Shown here piece by piece: positions 43,905 through 54,262 of a stretch of 64,000 bases of DNA. This stretch comes from Gonocerus acuteangulatus (taxonomy: Eukaryota; Arthropoda; Insecta; Hemiptera; Coreidae), in the NCBI GenBank assembly GCA_946811695.1, contig OX328132.1:95685456-95749455 (forward strand), in the 5' to 3' direction. Both the position numbers and the translations under genes were made by a program. The notes under the pieces are model-generated. The model saw only the letters and a program-made list of their open reading frames with translations. It had not been told where the DNA came from and did no database searches. Within the stretch, counting starts at the first letter, position 1. The number at the start of each line of letters is the position of its first letter.

Positions 43905-46900
43905 CACAAATTTGAACCGCCATTTTGTTCGAGATCTAGGGGTTCTGAAATGTAAAATTTTCTAGTCAGCACTTCCAGATTGCGTCATGAGTTCAAAAGC
44001 GGGTTTTTTCCTTTTGGAAGGACGGGGGAACCACGCTAAAACATATTTGCTGATTATAGAGAAGACATTAGGTACAAGTAGTTATATAGTAGGGAAGGTC
44101 CCGAGGTCAACGCAAATTGAGAGGGGCTCTTGAGCCTCAGGCCAGGAGAGGCACTAGCCAGCAGACCTCTTCAGGCCTAGGCTAACGCACAGCTCACCTA
44201 CAGTTCAGTTTCTAAAGGGTTAAATGCTTTTCCTTCTCAGTTAAAAGGTTTATATTTTAACTACTTTTTTAAGTGTCTTTTTTTTACAGTCTTGAAAATG
44301 GAAATGGTATGTAAATGAAAATTTGCTTAAGTGTTGCGTTGTCCAAGATCTTAATCCTTAACACATAACTGAGAAGCTTTTTGATAACTGCACCAATTAT
44401 TTTTTGGGCGCAAGCTTGCGAAATTTATTAGAACCTCAAGTTCTTGCTTTTATTATATTCCAGACTATGCAAATGTAGTAAAGTAGTAACCATTGTTTTT
44501 TATTTATTCAGGGTTCAGACTTGTTTTCATGGTGTTGATTTAAGCTCCATGAGGGATGCAGCTACAAAGGAATATTTTCGGCAGCCCATTGTAGATACTT
44601 TTGACATGAGGATTTGCATGGCAAAATCGATTAGACATTCTGTTGACTTTACTGTTGCAAATGAATCAGATCTCCACAAGATAGGTATAAATATACTATT
44701 ACGGTGCATCGACATCTGGGCCATTAGCGCCTGACTATTTATTATAATTTAATATATTGTTTTCTTGTATTCCATTTATTAGAATATTACATACATATTC
44801 TGATAGTTATATTAGCAACAATGCATTACTCAATTTTATTTTTTTGTTTGTGAAGGGGTATTACTACCTTGTAACTTTTTTTTTTTTTTTACATTTTTTT
44901 TATGGGTTAAAAGTCTCCCTAAACGAATCAAAAATGATATCCAACAGTGTTTATGTGCAGAAAAAAATTTTAAATGGGCAAAAAATACGATTTTCCGAGT
45001 GAAGTCATATCAAGTTATAGATCATTTTTATAGCGAACTTCAATTGGTCCCTGTTTTTAATTGTTAGGTTTTTTTGGTCCTCCTTCAATACATTTAAAAA
45101 TAAAACCCCTATTTTAAAAATATTTATCAAAAGAAATTATGAAAAAATTGAACAGGAAAAAAATGAATATTTCAGGCCATTACTTTAACCTTCAGGGGCT
45201 CGCGCTAGACGGAGCCACACGTCCGCTCGCGTGGGTGGTCGTCTGACCGCCCAAGGTTTTTCATCATTCTCTTGACATTTTTTTTATTTTAAAGCCCAAA
45301 TTTTCATATAATATTGAAATAGGATCTCTCACAGAATATTGTAAACTAATTTTTATCAAAATTATTTATTTATCAATGAAATATACAAAGGAACAAAAAA
45401 ACAGGAGCAAATGGCCAAATGACACTGCATTTCTTTTTGTTGTCAGAATTTCTGGAGGAATTTATTTTTTATTTTTTCTCATAGGGTTTGTAAGAGTGTA
45501 CGTTAGGGCCTGGCATTTGCTTCCCGCATTACACTTTTAAATTATATGCATAAAAAATGTGTGCATCACACAATGAATTAATTTTTAACCCGTATTTGGC
45601 TGATTTTTGAGATATGTGCTGGATGAATGAACATCGTCCTCTAAACACGGCATCTCATCAATACGAATTCCCCTAAACTGAACAATCTTTGACTGTTAGC
45701 AATGAAAGAAGACATTTGTCAGATAGAAGCAAGTTTGTTTGTTGGTTTATGTTCCAATCTCTTGTTTAGGTTATCAAATCTCTTAGCCCGTAGGAAAAAT
45801 CGTAGTCGATTTTGCCAGAAATATGCTCGCAAAATCATCAGACCATTTCTATTGCTACTGAAATATTCAGCAAAATTTAAACGGTTTCCTCTTTTCACCG
45901 CAATCATAAATATAACAGCAAATAATACTGATATTTCAGGAGTTGCTGTTGGCCTATAATCCCTATCCCGTACCTCACAGTTATTGCTTGCTTCGGCCAG
46001 TGTTTGACATTCCAATTTTTTTCTTTCAATATAAATATTCTATGCAATTAAAAAAATTGTAGGGGAATGAGATAAAAATTCTTAAATTTTGAATTAGACG
46101 AGTTGGAAAAACAATGAGGTAAGTGCTCGCAAGGCGGAGAACTGTCCTGTACTGACAGGCAGAGAGGAGTGATTTGAGTGAACTTTGAGCGGGAGATGTC
46201 ACGAGAGAGTATAACTAGAGAATACATAGTCCTCCCATTGCCTTCTTACCTTTGTGGAATAAGTCTGACACGAAATTACAAAAGTCGGACTCGCAGGAAC
46301 TGCATCATCTTAGCGCAGCTCCGTTCTTATCCCTAGTCTCATTTGGAAAGATTAAAATAGAAACAGTTATTATTTTGTTTCCACCTTTCTAGAATGGTCT
46401 TGATTTATGATCTTACCTAGATGGGCCGGCCAACCCCAGAAAGGCCTACCCATCCCAGCAGTTGAAAAAGTCACAAGGTCTTTGAATCTCTCTCTATATT
46501 TCTAACAATAAATTGTTTTTCTATTTTACTTAACCTGTTTTATTGTCAAATACATTATCCAACTATAAGCAATTAAAAAATAACAAGGAATAAAAACAGG
46601 CAAGAAGAACTGTTCGAATAAACGAAATCAATTACTTCAAAGTTTAAGCACTTATTTCTCCGATTGACATCACCTAATCAAAACTTTCTTCAGGACCTTT
46701 TTTGTAGAGCATTTAGTAAGCTTTTGAATGGTAACCTTCCGTTTACCAAGATTCTCAACCGTTTTCGAGAAATTAAGGAAAGTATACAAAGTTCCCAAAG
46801 CTTTTCATGTCTGTTAATAAAATATTTTATTCTAACCCTTCCTTAACTCCTAACGTACCCAAAATTTCAACATAATAGTTTTGATGAAATTTGAACATGC

Positions 46901-47234
46901 AAAAAATGTTTCAACTGAATCCCATGATTCAAAGTATCCAAACCAAAAACGTTATTCAACAACTATTTTTCCAATTTTCTCAAAAACGGTTAAAGCTATC
47001 GCCTTAAACATGGTTCCATTCGTTTTACTAGTCCAAGAAGCCTATAAAACGAGTACTTACAAGCATATGATGTAAGCATAAATATTTTTTTTGCGCGAAT
47101 TTCGCTCCCAAAACCATGTTCCGGTGGATGGATTCTGCTGGTTAACGAACTTGAGCTTTCAAATTAGACAAAAGATTTTTGTACCAAATTTCATCAAAAT
47201 CGGACCATTATTCGCTGACCTATGCCGCGAACAG

Positions 47235-47278
<44 letters not shown>

Positions 47279-50200
47279 TAAAACGCAAAATTTTCTAGTT
47301 GGCACTTCCGGATTGTGTCATGAGATCAACCTTATAAACGGGGTTCCTCCCTATGGAGGGAGGGAGGAACCGCGCTAAAAAGGCGCTCACCTCACCGCCT
47401 GTGTGAGCGCATGAAGGTCGTTTTCTCAAAACTGTGTTTTTCAAATCGAGCGATAGTCTGGCGCCTTCAATTTTTTCCCGATCAACTTCAAATTTTACTG
47501 CAGCTTCCTAATGATATTTGCTAGTAAAGTACGTAGCATTTTTTCGATTCATTGAATTACAACGATTTTATGAGCAATTTTTCATTCATATTCATAATTT
47601 TCAACAAAAAAATTAATACTTCTTAAAAATCCTACAATTTTTTCTAGATTTACCCCTCTTCTTTCGAAACAATTGTAGTTTGTCGTTCTAGATTAAAAAT
47701 TGTCGCCTGCAGACTACACCTCGCCTGTGAAAAAAGAGGGTTACCGCTTGTCAGACACAGCGCTGCCAATTTTTTTTTCGGAAGAATTGAAACTTTTTTT
47801 TTTTTTTGGATACTTTATCATCCCATATAAAATGTTTAATATTAAGAATTGAAAAATATTGATTTATTTCTTATTTATTAACTCAAGAAAATGATTTTGA
47901 TGGCACAAGGTAGTATTACCCCTTAAGTGCTCTTCACTGTTCATTGTTTGAACTCTGTGTTTGTGTGCTGAACTATTTAATGTCTTTCAGTGCTTTAGTA
48001 TTAATGAAATATGTTATGTTTTTAACTTTATGTCCAGGTACATTAAAATGTGTTTTCTCTTGATCGTTCAAGATATATCTGAACTGTCAAGTATATACAT
48101 TATGGCATTAATAGACACAGGTTATGATCCCCATGATTGTAAATGTGATAATCCTGATTTTTTATGATTGTCTGAATTGTCTTATATGCTAATTATTTGA
48201 ACTTTTCATTTATGATCTTAACCCTTTCTCTACCATTGAGTTCTCCAGAAGTTGAGAGCGGCTGGGACAGGTGTACAATTAACTTGTGTACAAGTTGGAG
48301 GAAGACGGGACCCATGTACCGTTATGTTATTAAAAGGTATGAGGGTTTCGTCTTCTGCATTTGTTCTATCTTTGTCTGATTGGACCCAGGGCTATACATC
48401 ATTGTTCTAGTATACTGATAATAGTCTTATCAGGAAGTTAATATTAGCATAAATATGCTTTAGCGATGACTAAACTGAAGAAAAATGTTACAAAAAAATG
48501 TCCGCTGGCATTCGCGGTAGTCATGTACGAAAAAGAAGACTGTATGTTATACAGTGCATTACATAAGTTTGTCGGGTGGACCTAAAGCATATTTATGTTT
48601 CTGAATTTGCGCAGAAGGGTCTAAATGAAATTGATTTTTATTAATTTTTTTGCTAGTGGTTGCTCTTTTTTAAGCTAAAAAACAATATTATTGTATCAGG
48701 AAAAACAACAACAACAACTCTTTAGATACCTTAAATGCTCAGAGGAGCAACACATAGCTGATTCTTAACCTATTATGCAAATTCAATATGATCAGTACTA
48801 TAATCCACTCAGGTGAGTTTTGCTCTTTATTGGTGCTCAATAACTAGAAGATAAAATCGTTCATTAGGGGTCTGGAATTCAATCTCAGGACTAGTAATTT
48901 AAGCCAGTGCTTGCCCCCTCCCCGAGAACATAAGCCATAATAACATATAATCCTTGATTTAACTAATGTAGAGGGATCTTTAAAATACTGCTAGATCATC
49001 TAAGAAAAACAGACAAAATGCAATTGCCTAGCGGAACGAAAATTGCTCTCTGATATAACAAAGAAAAATATATGTAATTGTGACGCCTATTTAGATTTAC
49101 TCTGCATCTTGCCAAGATACATGGCCTTTTACCATCACCCTTCTCACCGAACTGACATTGATGCTACTTTTTTATGATCTTAAGAATGAAAAAAGAAATG
49201 TTTGAAAGGAGTTAGGGATCAAAATCACTTATATATAAATTAAAACACTTGGGATCATTCAAGCTCTTAGACCTATGTAAAAAATTATGAAATTTGCAAT
49301 CTATCTGAGAAAGAATATTTTTAAGGGGTTCTGCTAATATAATTTTTTTATAATCATCATTTTTTACCTTTTGACACTTTAGTATTTGTATCATTATAAC
49401 ATACGAATAAAACAGATCCACTGACAGACCTGCTTGGAAACCCTAATTAATGAGTCATACTTATTTGTTTTAAAACTATTGTTTTATATGTTGTTTATGT
49501 AGATTTCTTTTATTTGTCAGCTAGCTATGAGTTTTTCACTCTTTTTTTAATTATTGTTACTAAAACTTTTTTTCTTGCAGTTATTCCTTTGGAATTCTAC
49601 ATCCTTGAAACAGGAACAGTCCATGGCTTAGCATTCTGGTTTGATGTGGCATTTACTGGTTCCAACCAAACAGTTTGGTTATCTACCTCACCTACTGAAG
49701 CTTTAACGCATTGGTATCAAGTCAGATGCCTTTTAGAATCTCCTTTATTTGCCAAAGCTGGTCAGTTGCTTACAGGAACTGTAACACTGCAAGCTAACCA
49801 AAGGTATTTTCAAGAATTTTGAGTCTTAACAAATATTTCTTCTTTTTTTTTTTTTTTTTTTTTTTTTATTGCAGCATAATGCACCAGTTAGCGCCCATGT
49901 GTTTTGAACTAGTTCGGTTGTAGGTCGTTTTTGGATCTTAGATTAAAAACAGATATGATTGAAAGCATTTGAATTGCGATATTTTAAAAACACCAATTTA
50001 GTTACATTAGTTATGAAATTACTGATCTATACCTTGTACAGATAGACATAAAAGTTCAATTCGTAAAATTCTGAAGGAAATATTCCTGACTGTTCCGCTA
50101 TTTGCAAATTCCCATTTCAATGAAGAATACACAACATGAAAGTTAATAAAAACTGATTGTGTCTCATTTAGGACCAGGGAAGGCTTCGAGAGGTCAGGCA

Positions 50201-53200
50201 AGATAGATAATTTAATGTTTATCAATACTTAGTCAAAGCTAAGGCTGAAAACAATTTAAACTATAATGTTGCCTATGGAGGGAAAAGGGCGTGGCCTTTA
50301 TTCCCGATGCAGATAATTGTGTGGTAAAAATTCCCTCTGTTGTAACAATATCACTGGGAGTCTTAAAATGTTTTTAGCCTTAGCTTTGGCTTAATATTGA
50401 TAATTATCAAACTCTATCTCCCTTCCCTGGCCTCTTAATACCTTTCCTGGGGTTAAACTAGACTAATTAGCATAACTATAAATAGCATAACTATCGGGAA
50501 TATTTTCCTCAGAATTTCACGTATGGGCAATATTACTTTCCATCTATCTGAACAGGCAGTAGCTACTTACTATTTACCATCATTTTGTAACGAAGGTACT
50601 AATGTTACCTCTTTTTGGTACACAAAACAAAAACCTACTCTGGATGTAAATAAAACCATCAATATTACCTTGGATTACTCCTATAATTATCAGGACCTAT
50701 TATAATATATTAAATGAAACCTTAATGTATTAAAATGAATGAAGGGTGTTATCTCACCTTACTACCACAAATGAATCGTTTATTTCAGAAACCCGTCAAG
50801 TGCTCTTTTTTAAATTTTCGGAAAACTAACAAAAACTTTCTAATTTTAAAATCAGTAAAGGTTTTGGCTTGGGAAAAGAAGAAAGTGTTTATTGTATTGG
50901 AAAAACAAATAATGCTTGGGGATAATTTTAAAACTTTTATTTTTTGTGCAAACAAATTTTAAAGTTTTTGTACTTGACGGGTTTCTGCAATAAAATGAAT
51001 ACATTTACCTAAAAAAAATGTTTTTGGCTATAATATTGATTTTGAAACGCATTTGAAGGTTTTGAATAACAAAAAGGATATTACCTTCATGTTTAAATTG
51101 ATTCATCGTCAAAGAAAATAATTAGAATATTAATTAAATGAGAAACACAAAATGAACAAATAATCAATTTTATCAAATAAAACATATTGTTTATGGATAT
51201 AAGCCGAGCCGTTTGAGTTTTTATTCTACTCATCGTCATACACTAGGAGATGGCTGGAGTCGTAGGCCAATGGAGGATTTCAGGAAACAAATATTCAAAG
51301 CCTGTAGTATACTTGGCCAACTTCTTCAGGTCATTGATTTTCTTTCTGTTGATCTCTCTCAATCTAGATGGACATGTGATCTGTTGTAAACTCCTCAACT
51401 CCAGAAGATGTTTTGAGTGTGAATGTTAAGGAGGTGAAACAGTCAATAAAGTGCTTAGGAACCACTTTTCCTCAGTAAATTAAAGTGAATACTTTAAAAG
51501 GAAGCCTGTCTTCCTTTCGAATTCTCTTCCAGAGGTTTGAGTTGACACTCTTCTTGTAATTTATGAGGCCACCAAGTATTAAAAGCATAGATTTTTTGTC
51601 GTTTGTTACTTGTTAACCTAAAGCGCCTTGTTTTAAGAATCATTTGAGTATACTGATTTGGTGCGTTAACTCTGTCAACTCTTCGGACAACGCGTTTGAT
51701 GCAGCCAAAATCTCGATCACTGGGTAAGAATGTGTGACCCCTGACTGGGAAGTAGTGACGAACAGTTTTGAATATTCCTCTATGACAAAGATTCGTCGAG
51801 AATCTCACGATACAATGATTTTTGTTTTCGCTGAAGGACCATCACTGAAAAGAATTAGATGCTAGTTCCACTTGGAACTTCAGTTTTCAAATAATGTAGT
51901 ATCATGGAGCAAACCTCCTCTGTGGATTTATTGGCCTCACTTTACATAAAAAGTGTCGCAATCTGTGGTCAAATATGAGCAGGAAAGAAGACTAACTAAC
52001 ACAACATTTACTGCAGAAACCCGTCTTGTGATTCCACTTGACGGGTTTCTGCAATAAACAAAAATTCCAAGACAAAATACAACCGATTTAGAGAATATTT
52101 CACACGTTTCTGCATAAGACGGTGTGTCTAAAGTTGGCCATTCATAATCTATATTTTTGAAAAAAATGACAGTTGACGGGTTTCTGAAATAAATGATTCA
52201 AATATTTTCAAGCTTGGTAATAGGACACAAAATTGATGCTAATACTTTTGTGATGTTAATATTATTCTCGGTTTACAGAATATCCTTTTAGATGACCTGG
52301 TTGAAAAAATAAAAATAAGTATTTAATGTTTTCCAGTTTTTTGCTAACGAGAAGACTGTTTAATCTTAACTTGACAGACAAAATGATGGCAGGTATTGTT
52401 GTGAAAGTTATTTATCTGCAGGGATTAAAATTCGCTATCATAAGACCATTTGGCAAAACAAGGACAAAGAATGTATTCAGCTTATCTCATTAGTCCAGAG
52501 CCCTATTTCTATTCCTTCACTAAAACCTTAAAAAAAAACTTTTCTTATGAATTTGAGCTGATAAAATAACAAACACAAAACGAGCACATTATTTCCTGTG
52601 TCAAAAATGAAAAAAAAAAAAAAAAAGAAATTAAAAGAATAGTTATTGATACAAAATTATTATTTTTTCTTTAACCTAGTATCATAACTTTGAAATTAAT
52701 TGACTGATTATCTGGTATGCTGGTTATTTGTATATTTTTTTTTAAAAAAAAAGGTAAATCTTAAAATAGGCTTAAAAATATTAAATATGTACTTTGTTTT
52801 ATAATGTTATCTGATCAAGGGATGTTCAACCAGGGGATCTAAAAAGACACCCTGTATATCCAGATTATTTGTTAAAAATATTTATTATTATTCTACATGT
52901 AGCTTTATTAAATGTTTGCACATTTTTTTATATGTATGTTTCTTACAATCAGGCAAAGCTATGATGTTACCATTGATCTGTCAATTGAAGGTGTTGAGAA
53001 TGCACGTTCAGTGAATACCTTAGATCTTAAGAATCCGTACTTTCGATATACTGGACAGCCAGTAGTTCCACCTCCAGGAACAAACACTACATCACCCAGT
53101 GAAGCTTATTGGAGTCAATTAGATGCACAAGGAGCTAGACAAGGTACTTGTACTATAAATGTCATTTTAATGCTTTACTTTAAGTATCTAAATTTGCACT

Positions 53201-54230
53201 TATATGTGTTAATTTACATTCATATAATAGCGTGCCTTTCTACTTGTAAATTTAGAGTTAATTCTGATCTGTTACACATCTGACACATATAATAAATAAT
53301 TTAAAAAAAGTTCGGAGGATACTGTTCTTTGTGTTGTCGCCATTGAAGCGGGACACAAAAAATAAATAAATAAATAATAATGTGGTATAAAGTCAGGGTT
53401 AAAACCAACAGTGCTAATCATACAGAAAGAACTAAAAGTACAAAATTGTGGCTTATATCCAAATTTATTGTGTTTTGTTTGCAGCTGTGAATATGGTTAA
53501 TGGAATTTCTGTTAATGGGCTTGGAGAAGTATCATTGGAAGTGACAGCGAATCAGAACACAGCCAACCTCATAGGTCTTGGTAAGTTATTAATTAATTAA
53601 TATTAAGTTAAATTTAGTTTTTTTAATTCAGAACTTCATAAAAGTTCCATGAATGTACTCAATAATTACATAATAAACCACATTTAATATCGACTCCATA
53701 TTTGATATCCTGTGGAGAATGTTGATAAACCTTCAAAATAATACTCATTATATTATGTTTCAATTGGTGTCACTCAGCTTAATGTAGAAATGGGATATTA
53801 TAAGTTAAAAACAAATCATTTCAAAATACAAAATAAGGTTTAGCATATTAAAAAAAAAAAATAGCTCTATTATTAATATATTGCATTTTTTTGCAGTAGA
53901 TGCACCAAACAAATAAATAAAAAAAAAAAAAAAAAAAAAAACAATTATCAATACATTAACTATCGAAGTACATAATTTACCTAAAAGTCTAAACAAAATA
54001 CAAAATCGTTTGTTATACTTAATTAATAAATTAGTCTGTATTGCAAAGATAATTTATTGCCCAAATAATGACCTCAACCTCTGAAATATGGAAAAGGTGG
54101 AGGGGGAAAAAAAAATCTAAAATACCTATCATACATCTTAAGAGTCATTAACCTTTTCGATCCGACGTGGGCTAGCTCCCTCCACAGGCGGACCAAACTC
54201 CCTCCCCTAGAGCAGCCGTACACACCCGTA

Positions 54231-54262
<32 letters not shown>

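Noticed and set aside
45185..45240. piggyBac left end
   Set aside because: TTAACCTTCAGGGG looks right, but no inverted partner with TTAA was found.
45702..45959. 85-codon frame in CARM1 intron 7
   Set aside because: No recognisable family, overlapped by an antisense frame of similar length; likely chance.
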